From: Asterias rubens
Lineage: Eukaryota > Echinodermata > Asteroidea > Forcipulatida > Asteriidae
Assembly (NCBI RefSeq): GCF_902459465.1
Contig: NC_047078.1
Location: forward strand, 8,704,333-8,768,332
Length of the DNA stretch: 64,000 nt
Direction of reading: 5' to 3'
This document shows positions 23,801-30,964 of this stretch, piece by piece; the first letter of the stretch is position 1, and each line of letters opens with the position of its first letter. The notes under the pieces were generated by a model. It saw nothing but the letters and a program-made list of their open reading frames with translations, searched no databases and had not been told where the DNA came from. The position numbers and the translations under genes were made by a program.

Positions 23801-26382
23801 AGAGGTTAACATATCAAACTTAACACCATCATGATCACTGTTTCCAAGTCCGGGATGTTGCGTAACATTGGAAAACAAGTCTGGTCTGTTTGTAAATAAC
23901 AAATCTATCACCGAACCAGGAACAGTAGATGAATTACCATCATGAGTGGTGAATGTGACTTACTGCTGTAAACTGAGAATATCAGAGATATTATTCAGAC
24001 GTGCCGATGATGTTTGTGTACGGGAATCAATGTTAAAATCACCAACTATTACTATGGCAAAATGCTAAGCAGAAAATTCTTGAGCATTGTTTTCTGCTTA
24101 AAGACACTGGACACTATTGGTAATTTTCAAAGACTAAGTCTTCACAGTTGGTGTATCTCAACATATGCACAAAATAACAAATCTGTGAAAATTTGAGCTC
24201 TATCAGTTGTCGGAGTTGCGAGATAATAATGAAACAAAAAACACCCTTGTCAGATGCTTGATTTCGAGACCTGAATATCTAAATCTGAGGTCTAAACTTG
24301 ATGTTACGAAATCAAATTTGTTGAAAATGTTTTTTTTTCTCGAAAACTACATTACTTCAGAGGGAGCCGTTTCTCACAATGTTTTATACATGTACTATGT
24401 ATCAAGCTCTTCCCATTACTCGTTACCAAGAAAAGTTTTGTGCTAATAATTATTTTGAGTAACTACCAAATAATGTCCACTGCCTTTAAGCAGCTCTATG
24501 AAATTGGGCCCTGTTGATCAAGAGTTATTGATTAAATAAAATTCAAATATTTTTATTTCTATGGTTATATTTCCAGGTTGTTCGAGACAAACGGACAAAC
24601 AAAACAAAGGGCTATGGTTTTGTTAGCTTCAAGGATCCCAATGACTTTGTGCAAGCAATGCGTGAATGGAATGGTAAATATGATTTGTATTTTTATTATT
24701 AATTTGTTGCGTTTTCTGACTCGAAGAAGTCGTTGTATTTCCTCTGATCTATCTTGTGTCAGAGTCAGCTGTCGTGTCTTTTGTCCTTCTGTCCTTTTGT
24801 TTGCATGTCTGTCTGTTTGTTTTGTCTATTTGTCTGTCTGGCTGTTATTGTTTTGTTTACAAGCGTCTGCTCATCAAAGCAGACCTAAGCGCTTTTTGTT
24901 ACATTTATACTGCTTACTACTACTTAATGTCATTTTTGCTTTACTCCATAGTTACTCCATACTATTGGTAATTACTCAAAATAATTGTAAGCATAAAAAT
25001 TTACTTGGTAACAAGAAATGGGGAGCTGTTGATAGTATAATACACTGCGATAAACGGCTCCCTCTGAAGTGACGTAGTTTTTGAGAAAAAGCAATTTTCC
25101 ACGAATTTGATTTCGAGACCTCAGATTTAGAATTTGAAGCCCCTGAAAGCACACATCTTCGGTGACAAGGGTGTGTTTTCTTTCATTATTATCTTGCAAC
25201 TTCGACGACCGATTGAGCTCAAATTTTCACAGGTTTGTTATTTTATGCATATTTTGAGATATGCATATTTTGACCCCAAGTGAGAAGACTAGTCCTTGAC
25301 AATTACCAATAGTGTCCAGTGTCTTTAACTGGGAAAGTTTTTTGAAATCGTGTACAAAGTTTGTTGACCTCAAGCCCAATTTCTTTTGAAACAATGAGGT
25401 GAAATTGTCGAATCTCCGCCTCTGCGACCTTTATGATGTCAAACCTTGAACAGCATTATGCAAATGTCAAAGAGCTTTATCTAACTACCAGCATAAAAAT
25501 TTAATGGGATTTTATCAAGAACTGTCAGCCGACATGAAGTGTTACATCTTTACCAAAAAATAACCTGTTTTCCTAAGTGTTTATTTAACATTGCCATGGT
25601 ATGGTTGTAGTCGTGAGTGATTAAAAAAAACAATCCGTTTTATTTTCAATACTTTGGGTTTCAACAAGGAAACATTGACTGGAGAGGAACTGGAACCAAC
25701 GACCTCCAGATCAAGTCCCGTTCCAGTAAACTTGTCTTTGTTTAAAGGAACATGACAGAATTGTTTTTTTTTGCTAAGAAAAAACAGTTGCTAGCAGTGT
25801 AAGCACTTTATGTAATCCAACATATATATATAAACTGACAGACCTGTGGAAGAGTGAGATTAATCGGCCATCTGGGTCACGAGAAAATATTGAAAAACCG
25901 TTAACACATTTTGCATGACATCATTTGTTCAAAACAAAAATGAATAAAACGCTCACTGAGCGATAAACTCCAAACTGGAACTTAGTTTTACTTTTTTCTC
26001 TCCTTAAATATGACACTTCAGACAGAAACATTTCAACGGATGTTTTCTACTATCATCATCATTAGACCATTGAAGTTTTATGTAAATATGTGTGTTCTTA
26101 GATGAGTTTTGTCCTTACAATTTCTGTAATGTCCCTTTAAGCAAGTGTTTCTGTGCTTAGCAAGTTTTATGCTTACAGGCTTTAGGAAATTGGGCCAATA
26201 CATTAGGGTCCTCACCATGGTACCCTGCCAGCTTAGTGACTTTTTTCCTTCTGTTTTAATTCTTTTCAGGGAAGTACGTTGGGAACCGACCGATCAAATT
26301 GCGGAAGAGCTCTTGGAAAGATCGGAATATTGACACATTCAAGAAGAAGCAAAGAGAGAAACAAAAACTGGGTTTGAAATAA
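8724..26382 (+). CDS. RBM42: RNA-binding motif protein 42 (RBM42), complete, 7 exons
   Basis: Nuclear/cytoplasmic RNA-binding protein with a single C-terminal RRM; the human orthologue is linked to pre-mRNA splicing complexes and hnRNP K. Coding exons: 8724-8806, 11686-12134, 13371-13724, 14892-15167, 18035-18132, 24577-24673, 26270-26382. They total 1470 nt, 489 aa (human about 480), and all junctions are GT-AG with matching phases (2,1,1,1,0,1). An N-terminal Met/Glu-rich segment leads into FEQEIL, conserved in the family. Residues 40-330 are Pro/Gln/Met-rich, with a poly-Gln run near 334-350. A Lys-rich KKKDKKKKF linker precedes the RRM (about 390-469), with RNP2 IFCGDI at 392-397 and RNP1 KGYGFVSF at 431-438. 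The tail is Lys-rich, ending QKLGLK. The ATG is the first in a GC-rich 5' region. Introns are packed with mobile elements. Confidence 0.95.
9002..9029. repeat. Perfect 13-bp hairpin
   Basis: ACCATGGAGGTAG, TT, CTACCTCCATGGT: perfect stem with a 2-nt loop in RBM42 intron 1. Probably the centre of a decayed palindromic element. Confidence 0.7.
9030..11270. other. RBM42 intron 1, mostly unassigned
   Basis: AT-rich with one GC-richer patch near 9640-9960. I see no exon, RNA gene or recognisable element. Confidence 0.4.
11275..11422 (-). mobile_element. Dispersed repeat R (CAGGCCTG ends)
   Basis: Decayed copy of a repeat also seen at 18220-18392, 20317-20484 and 29820-29993. Shared words are GGCACCAAGGCATTTTCTC, CTATGAGGAAATTG, TTTCTACTGGAGCATTTC and GTGAAGTATCAGGCCTG. 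Class unknown; orientation uncertain. Confidence 0.55.
11430..11580. mobile_element. Decayed TTAGGACTAGTCC-type palindromic MITE
   Basis: Begins GATTTCACAAAACGCTTGG and contains several TTAGGAC/GTCCTAA words. A better copy lies at 49083-49255. Confidence 0.55.
11686..12134 (+). CDS. RBM42: RBM42 exon 2
   Basis: Acceptor TGTAG, donor GTGAGT, phase 2 to 1. Encodes RFEQEILTRRDENAKS followed by a Pro-rich low-complexity region. Confidence 0.92.
12212..12748. mobile_element. Inverted-repeat element in RBM42 intron 2
   Basis: Arms 12212-12335 and 12628-12748 are reverse complements over about 120 bp (ACTCTCGGTC, TGACAATCC, GTCTGGGGG, GTGTCAGGGTTATCCTGTTTC). The middle contains a poly-G run (12437-12470) and the word GATCCAAACCGGACCTTCTT, which also occurs at 60790. 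Confidence 0.65.
12802..13194. mobile_element. TTAA palindromic MITE, family B
   Basis: Nearly the whole 393 bp is one inverted repeat. Termini are AAAGGAACACGTTGCCTTGG, the axis is near 12990 (CCATTTATTGGAGTC...GACTCCTATAAATGG), and TTAA lies at both ends. A short related fragment sits at 7857-7890. Confidence 0.8.
13371..13724 (+). CDS. RBM42: RBM42 exon 3
   Basis: Acceptor TTTTTCAG, donor GTAGGT, phase 1 at both ends. Pro/Met/Arg-rich segment (PRPSFVPHQ, MMPHGFPMMP). Confidence 0.92.
13832..14184. repeat. 42-bp direct repeats flanking a SINE
   Basis: 13832-13873 and 14143-14184 are near-identical (CAGATATCAATATAAACCAC...) and bracket the tRNA-like SINE. They may be an unusually long target duplication or terminal repeats of a composite element. 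Confidence 0.7.
13905..13985 (-). mobile_element. tRNA-derived SINE head
   Basis: The minus strand reads GGGCTAGATAGCTCAGTTGG (box A region), then box B GGTTCGAATCC. The acceptor stem pairs 6 of 7, but the anticodon stem is badly mismatched, so this is a SINE rather than a working tRNA gene. Confidence 0.7.
14295..14830 (+). repeat. Duplicated segment: one copy with MITE, one without
   Basis: The words GTTCACATAGCAAGCAC and GAGGCTTGCGAGCTGC occur twice. In the first copy (14322-14345 / 14650-14675) they are split by a MITE at TTAA. In the second (14752-14805) they are joined across an intact TTTAAA. Confidence 0.7.
14346..14644. mobile_element. TTAA MITE, family A
   Basis: Left TTAA at 14346-14349, AGGCAGTGGACACTAATGG terminus, right terminus CCAATAGTGTCCAGTG; the right TTAA has decayed to CTAA. 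Internally shortened to about 300 bp. Confidence 0.85.
14892..15167 (+). CDS. RBM42: RBM42 exon 4
   Basis: Acceptor ATTGCAG, donor GTAAGT, phase 1 at both ends. Holds the CAG/CAA poly-Gln run and the conserved Lys-rich KKKDKKKKFVRTAA segment ending EWDQ just before the RRM. Confidence 0.93.
15566..15703 (-). mobile_element. tRNA-derived SINE, family I
   Basis: The minus strand reads GGGCAATCTCGGTGGTCTAG, GGTAAGACACTGCTCTAGA, then box-B-like GGTTGAATCCC and CGGGAAAGTACTGAGTATAC. Related copies lie at 32705-32830, 38840-38983 and 57683-57785. Confidence 0.75.
16280..16560 (+). promoter_or_regulatory. GC-rich island in RBM42 intron 4
   Basis: Stands out from the AT-rich intron by CpG-bearing sequence (GGAGTCCGCGG, CCACGGCCACGACGG, CCGGCGGCTCCGTGG). 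It lies just before a possible alternative first coding exon. No TATA box is seen. It could equally be part of an unrecognised repeat. Confidence 0.3.
16514..16544 (+). CDS. Possible alternative first exon of RBM42
   Basis: ATG at 16514 opens MALPLQNKKQ and reaches a GTAAGG donor at 16545 in phase 1. That is exactly the phase required by RBM42 exon 5 at 18035. The joined product would be about 112 aa and contain essentially only the RRM. Phase agreement alone has a one-in-three chance, so this is speculative. Confidence 0.25.
16560..17620. other. RBM42 intron 4, unassigned
   Basis: Mixed sequence with no recognisable exon or complete element. Confidence 0.35.
17624..17924. mobile_element. 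TTAA MITE, family A, 5'-truncated
   Basis: Lacks the left terminus. Retains the interior (GAGCTCAATCGGTCGTC, GAGACCTC palindrome, GAGGGAGCCGTTTCTC) and the right end CCACTGCCTTTAA. Confidence 0.8.
18035..18132 (+). CDS. RBM42: RBM42 exon 5 (RRM, first half)
   Basis: Acceptor TTCTTAG, donor GTGAGA, phase 1 to 0. Encodes NDFRIFCGDIGNEV through YPSFIKAK, including RNP2. Too short to show as an isolated open frame. Confidence 0.95.
18220..18392 (-). mobile_element. Dispersed repeat R, full-length copy
   Basis: Contains GGCACCAAGGCATTTTCTCC, CCCTATGAGGAAATTG and TTCTACTGGAGCATTTCAAG, and ends near CGGGCCTG. It lies 90 bp into RBM42 intron 5. Confidence 0.6.
18545..18780. repeat. 31-bp tandem repeat
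   Basis: About eight imperfect copies of a unit built on TTGCGCAAACTATTCCTGCA followed by CTATCGGCAAA, decaying toward the right. Confidence 0.75.
18940..20190. repeat. 195-bp tandem array, about six copies
   Basis: The landmark GACCCATG(C) recurs at 18966, 19162, 19378, 19578, 19770 and 19963 (spacings 192-216). Units also share CATCACAGATTT, AAAATCCTCAATAAATCTC and GATAAAATGTCTTCGGTAG. The third interval carries a small internal duplication. Confidence 0.85.
20195..21000. mobile_element. Dispersed repeat cluster
   Basis: Three partial copies (20200-20310, 20520-20610, 20815-20930) of a unit with CAGTGCACTTAT, GTTCCTGGTTTAATTGGC and GCACCTTGTAAACCATTACATGG; also found at 31440-31560. A repeat R copy (20317-20484) and an (AAT)n-headed fragment (20608-20700) are interleaved. 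Confidence 0.6.
21000..21640. other. RBM42 intron 5, unassigned
   Basis: No exon or complete element. A reverse-oriented scrap of repeat R lies near 21197-21260. Short repeated words (TTGAGAAATGTACACA) at 21575-21625 may be the 3' tail of the adjacent LINE. Confidence 0.4.
21640..24062 (-). pseudogene. Broken non-LTR retrotransposon (CR1/Jockey-like LINE)
   Basis: The minus strand encodes in order a partial endonuclease (GDFNID near 24030, NSDHDGVKFDML region), a linker (TRQSYCTFINDMATNCSNNP), reverse transcriptase motifs (FLDWSKAFD near 22730, GLPQGAVLAPILCN near 22570, QYADNTVLY near 22477) and a C-terminal RLWDELP segment near 21790. It is inactive: the usual YADD catalytic motif reads YADN (codon at 22476-22478), the frame shifts near 22708, 22062 and 21960, and a stop interrupts the endonuclease near 23961. 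The 5' end is missing and other repeats begin immediately upstream. Clade assignment is by motif style only. It sits antisense inside RBM42 intron 5. Confidence 0.85.
24098..24489. mobile_element. TTAA MITE, family A, nested in another repeat
   Basis: Full length with TTAA at 24098-24101 and 24486-24489. It splits a host repeat reading TTTCTGC|TTAA|GCAGCTCTATGAAATTGGGC, which shows the target site plainly. Confidence 0.85.
24577..24673 (+). CDS. RBM42: RBM42 exon 6 (RRM, second half)
   Basis: Acceptor TTCCAG, donor GTAAAT, phase 0 to 1. Encodes VVRDKRTNKTKGYGFVSF, including RNP1, and the following helix. Confidence 0.95.
24958..25328. mobile_element. TTAA MITE, family A
   Basis: Inserted in RBM42 intron 6, beginning about 290 bp after exon 6. 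The left terminus is eroded (starts ACTATTGGTAATTACTC); the right end is CCAATAGTGTCCAGTGTCTTTAA. Confidence 0.85.
25742..26140. mobile_element. TTAA MITE, family C, copy 1
   Basis: Termini AAAGGAACATGACAGAATTG and ACAATTTCTGTAATGTCCCTT, TTAA at both ends. Ends 129 bp before RBM42 exon 7. Confidence 0.8.
26270..26382 (+). CDS. RBM42: RBM42 exon 7 and stop
   Basis: Acceptor TTTTCAG. Encodes GKYVGNRPIKLRKSSWKDRN and a Lys/Gln-rich tail, stop TAA at 26380. An AATAAA overlaps the stop (26379-26384) but is probably too early to be the poly(A) signal. Confidence 0.95.
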
Positions 26383-26465
26383 ACGACTACAACATCGCAG
26401 GGTTTTTAGTATCTGGAATTGCCTTTCATTTTACCTGCTTGGAACAGGCATGAAACTCTTCCTAC

Positions 26466-26847
26466 TTAAAGGAACATTACAGAATTGGTTTTTGCTAAAA
26501 CAAAACAGCTGCTGGCAGTGTAGGCACTTTATGTAATCCACCATATACATAAACTGACAAACCTGTAGAGGTTTGAGATCGATCGGCCATCTGGGTCACG
26601 AGAAAATAGTGAAAAACTGATTACACAATTTGCATGACATCGATGCAAAACAAACATACATAAAACGTTCACTGAGCGATAAACTCCAAATGCGAAATTA
26701 GTTTATTTATTTCTCATCAAATATAACATTTCAGACAGAAATATGTCAAGGGATGTTTTCTACTACCATCATGATTGACCTTGTAAGTTTTATGTAAATC
26801 TGTGATCACGATTTTATTTTCTTACCAATTCTGTAATGTTCCTTTAA
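26466..26847. mobile_element. TTAA MITE, family C, copy 2
   Basis: Same orientation and about 85% like the copy at 25742; TTAA at 26466-26469 and 26844-26847. Lies 83 bp after the RBM42 stop, so the terminal exon is bracketed by two direct copies. Confidence 0.8.
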
Positions 26848-26963
26848 GTCTGATTTCCAATTGGTTTCCCCTATGGGAAAATAGGGTAAATTGTGATAAA
26901 ACAGTCTGAAAAGTATTCTAATATCTATTCCATGTGTATACATTTGTAGGTCAGCCCTTGTAC

Positions 26964-27650
26964 TTAAAGACACTGGACACCTCTGGTAGTTGTCAAAGAC
27001 CAGTCTTCTCACGTGAGAATGAGTTGCGTGAGAACAATGGAAGAAAAAACAGCCTTGTTGCACAAGTTGTGTGCTTTCAGATACTTGATTTTGAGACCTC
27101 GAAATCTAATTCCGAGGTCTCAAAATCAAATTCAAATATTTTAGGGAGAAAATACTTTTTTAAATAGGTTTGGGAGCATGGCCAGAGCCATGCTCCCTTA
27201 AAAAATAGAGAGAAATACCACTCAAATAAAATGTGCTCTTCCAAGAACAAAGCTTTCAGGAAAGAGGAAGTTTGTCACTGACAACTCAAATCCATTGTTC
27301 AACTCAAATCTGCTGCCACCTAGCGTTGGAAAGTCTCCTATTCCTTTGATAAGTTTAAAATCCTTAAGAGAGAATGAGTTGCGTGAGAATAATGGAAGAC
27401 AAAACAGCCTTGTTGCACAAGTTGTGTGCTTTCAAATACTTGATTTTGAGACCTCAAAATCTAATTCCGAGGTCTCAAAATAAAATTCAAATATTTTAGG
27501 GAGAATACTTTTTTCTCAAAAACTACGTTACTTCAGCGGGAGCTGTTTCTCACAATATTTTATGTTATCACAGCTCTCCATTACTCGTTACCAAGTAAGA
27601 TTTTCTGCTAATAGTTATTTTGAGTAATTACCAATAGTGTCCAGTGCCTA
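26964..27650. mobile_element. TTAA MITE, family A, split by an internal duplication
   Basis: The left end is at 26964 (TTAAAGACACTGGACACC) and the right end near 27650. About 145 bp of interior is present twice (27016-27165 and 27369-27515), separated by about 200 bp that includes a short palindrome (GGGAGCATGGCCAGAGCCATGCTCCC split by its axis) and the ACCTAGCG motif at 27311. Confidence 0.65.
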
Positions 27651-28148
27651 ATAGATTGTTCCATTTTTTTATCAAGGACCCAATATCATGCCGTTTGGAA
27701 AATTTCCGCAACAAGGAAACGCAACAACAAAAATAATGTGAAGAGTACCATGTGGGGGTTTTATTTGTATGTTTGTCTTTTTTTTCTTTTCTTTTTTTTC
27801 TATTAGTTGTTGCAAACAACTAACCAACAAAATGGACCGATGGTTTTAATGTAAAAAAAATAGTTAATGGCCCAACGTTTTCTCTAAGGCTACACAAGTA
27901 CGAGTGAAAGACTCTATACTAGGGTCGAAACTTCAGGCCATTAACTATTTTTTGCAGGTTTGTTTGGGTGCATTTGTATGGATTTATTAAGTGAGGATAC
28001 TGGTTTTTGACTAAAACCTAAAGTAAACTCTGACTTTAATGTGCATAAAACAGAAGACTACGACTACTGTAGTGTTATAAGGAATTGGATGCGTATAGCA
28101 AATTAGTGGCCACAGCTAGTGTTTCTATAACGGCGTTGCTAAGGATAT
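27650..28148. other. Intergenic, unassigned
   Basis: Holds an imperfect inverted pair AATAGTTAATGGCC (27860) and GGCCATTAACTATT (27937) but no gene. Confidence 0.4.
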
Positions 28149-28748
28149 CCTCTACTTCGGATGTCGGACACTTCGTACCTTTGCCACTTCGTACCTTCGG
28201 GACACTACGTACCTTAACCAAATTGGTCACTGAGTCACTTCGTACTTTCATTAAAATGTGTATTCCTCAATAATTTAATGTTCGTTGAGATACAAAATTA
28301 ATAGTAGGCTACTTAATGAATTATAATTTTTGTTTGAATATGTGAATGTCATTTTTAATGTGAAATTAATATTTTGTATAAGTTAATTACCGCCATGGAC
28401 AACATCTTCCGCCAATATTTTTTACAAATATTTTAAAGTCAAACAATCATGCAATCGTCAAAATGGCTCCTTAGTGTCCCAACAAAATAGTAACAGTTGG
28501 TTTAATTTGCTTTTATTTAATAATCATCCGATCACAAAGCACAAAAAAATCATAAACGATGCAGAAATCCCAAATTAGTACGAAGGTAGGAAGTGTCTCG
28601 TGAGAAGGAACGAAGTGACACGCGAGAAGGTACGAAGTGTCTTGTTAGAAGGTACGAAGTGTCCAAAGTCACTTCATACCTTGAAAACGTACGAAGTGTC
28701 CAGAGTACGAAGTGGCAAATGTACGAGGTGTCCTGACACCTCTACTTC
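28149..28748. mobile_element. Foldback element with 10-bp target duplication
   Basis: Perfect direct repeat CCTCTACTTC at 28149-28158 and 28739-28748. Inside are inverted ends sharing GGACAC(T/C)TCGTAC and TTTGCCACTTCGTAC, each followed by multiple copies of CACTTCGTACC in inverted orientation. The AT-rich middle shows no coding. A 9-10-bp duplication with repeat-rich ends recalls Mutator-like or foldback transposons. Confidence 0.75.
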
Positions 28749-28759
28749 AATGCATACTT

Positions 28760-29530
28760 GTCAAGTTCCACAGCGGAAGTTTCAGGAGTACCAAGTAACA
28801 CAGCCGTAGCTATAGCTGCTAATTTTGACATGGTTGTATAGTCTCGCACCTGCTAATTTGGACATGGCTTTATAGTCTCGTACATTTGAATCAATGATGT
28901 GGGATTTTAATTCCTTCACATGGAATCTAAAATACCCCTTGCTTGGTTCACAGTGTTTGATTCAGGGTGATATTTGCATGGGTCTCTGATTACCTGTAAT
29001 AGTGTTTAATGTATAAAATAATGGAATTAAAACGAGAACAACAACACATTGAGTATAGATCCATTTGTTTGGTTTATCTTTTCTTTAAAAGAGAGAGAGA
29101 GTAATAATGAAAACAATAAATCGAAATGGACAATTTCATTCACGAACGTGCGCGAAATCTCTGACAAAACCTGAACAAAATCGCAATTTTGTCGCCAAAT
29201 GTCGAACCGCTGTGATGAACGAAGCCCCCACCCATCCCCATTTTAATATAACCCTTCACAACATCGGGGATAAAATGTTTATTTCAAAACAAAATTTGCT
29301 GGCAACTTTGCGTTCCGTGTCGTCATGATGAAATTATGAACTCTTGCACGCACGCACGGTATGTTGAGCGCGTGCGTGTGACGTCACTGGTTGAGAGTTC
29401 ACATGGTTCCCATGTACAGCCACAAACTTTGATCATTGAAATCACCTTTATTGAAATAATTCATATTATAGTTTTATATGAGGATGCAACCATGCAGGTA
29501 CATAATACACTCGGACACGTCTTTCACCTC
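28760..29530. other. Intergenic, unassigned
   Basis: Contains a CRE-like TGACGTCACT at 29390 within a CpG-containing patch (29345-29400) but no exon or transcript evidence. Confidence 0.35.
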
Positions 29531-29534
29531 TGTG

Positions 29535-29640
29535 ACTAGAGCCTTGTATGTGGATTGGGGTTTTCAGTCCCTTCCTGACTGTGTGGGTTTTCCCTATAGG
29601 GGGTTTTCCTCCCACGTCTAAAACTAAAATGTCTTTATTT
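29535..29640 (+). mobile_element. SINE family II fragment
   Basis: Shares GTGGATTGGGTTTTCAGTCC and GGTTTTCCCTATAGG with copies at 32345-32500 and 51925-52065. Confidence 0.55.
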
Positions 29641-29819
29641 ATTTATTTAGGAACCGTATGTTTCCATGGCTGCTTTTCCGATTATATAATTCAGATTCAG
29701 ATTGCAACTTACATAAAAAGTACCTGTCATTAAAAATGAGTAGTTACGAAAGGTTCTTTTAGGGAGGTGTGTGCTTTGAACAGCGTCATAAAAAGTAAAA
29801 AATAAAATCGTATAACAAG

Positions 29820-29993
29820 CTTGTATGCTTCGGTTTTCTAGGGCAAGGGCACCAAGGAATTTTATCCTTGGTAAAGGGCAACCTATGAGGACAAAGTAAA
29901 TTTCTACTGGAGCATTTCAAGGGCAACAAGGCAATGACTAGGGGGCATGGAGGCAATCGCCTTTGTTGCCTCCATGAGGTATATAAGGCCTGG
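29820..29993 (-). mobile_element. Dispersed repeat R
   Basis: Good copy: TATGCTTCGGTTTTCTAGGG through CATGAGGTATATAAGGCCTG, with the internal GAGCATTTCAAGGGCA word. Confidence 0.55.
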
Positions 29994-29999
29994 TATAAC

Positions 30000-30700
30000 A
30001 ATTATGTAAACCATTTTATTAGTTAAGATACTCAGTCGTCCACTTCGTGCTTCATTTTATTTCTCTGAAATATTTTTCCCGGCCTTAATTATGAGTCATC
30101 AAAATTTCATCTTTGGAGACACTCGTGCTTAGCTGCACGTATACCATTTACTCTATACAAACATGATATGCCTACCCTTCGATTTGTTGGTCTTTGCCCT
30201 AAATTTGATAATAAAATAGCCTGGAAAGTCTAAGTCTATGCCATTTGTATATGTAGGCCAGCCCTAGTCCTGTTTAGGACTGTTCCTCTGTGCTGTACGC
30301 TGTAGTTTAAACTACTTAAAAGTGAATGGCCACCAGGCTAGGCCAGCCCTTAGGCTGGTACAGCTTTCATAATTTTTGTCCAAAGGAAACAAGTGCATAG
30401 TGTCTATTTTTACGGCTCAAAACGTTTATTTTATGTAAGCGTCTCGCACTTCCGTAACAGCGAAGTGTTGCTAAGCATAAACATAACTATATTGCTTAGC
30501 AGTTACCACCTCTTTTTGTTAAATTGTGTATTGTTTGTCACTGATACCCGCTTGATATTCTTACCAAATATGCTGAGCAGAAGATCTTTTGGAAGATCTC
30601 CAAGTACCAGTATAAAAAATTTCGTCGGATGTGGATAAGCAATAAACGCTGGTAGGGCAGTCTGCAGCAGTGATTTTTATGCAACAAAGAATGTGACAGT
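30000..30700. other. Intergenic upstream of the SC5D-like gene
   Basis: No exon or full repeat recognised. The proximal part presumably holds the SC5D promoter. Confidence 0.4.
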
Positions 30701-30710
30701 TTATATATAT
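30701..30710 (+). promoter_or_regulatory. TATA-like box of the SC5D-like gene
   Basis: TTATATATAT, 45 bp before the ATG at 30755. Confidence 0.45.
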
Positions 30711-30754
30711 TCTCCAAGCACAATCAGTCTTCATCATTTTGAACCTAAAACATC

Positions 30755-30964
30755 ATGGAAGATATACTGTACATGTCAGACAAATATTTCTACACACCGT
30801 ATATCTATCCAGAATGGTGGCCCGAAGACGACTGGAAACGGCAGTTGATGAGCATTCTCATTTTCACATGGATGGGACAATACACGATGTATTTTGTAAT
30901 GGGGTTACTCGACTACTGTTTCGTGTATGATCATCGGCTAAAAGAACATCCGTTATATCTGAAG
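30755..30964 (+). CDS. SC5D: SC5D-like exon 1
   Basis: 70 codons, phase 0, donor GTAAGT. Encodes the N-terminal region and first membrane segment. Confidence 0.92.

Noticed and set aside
27860-27955. Possible hammerhead ribozyme near GGGTCGAAACTTC
   Set aside because: The CTGATGA core is absent; only an inverted repeat remains.
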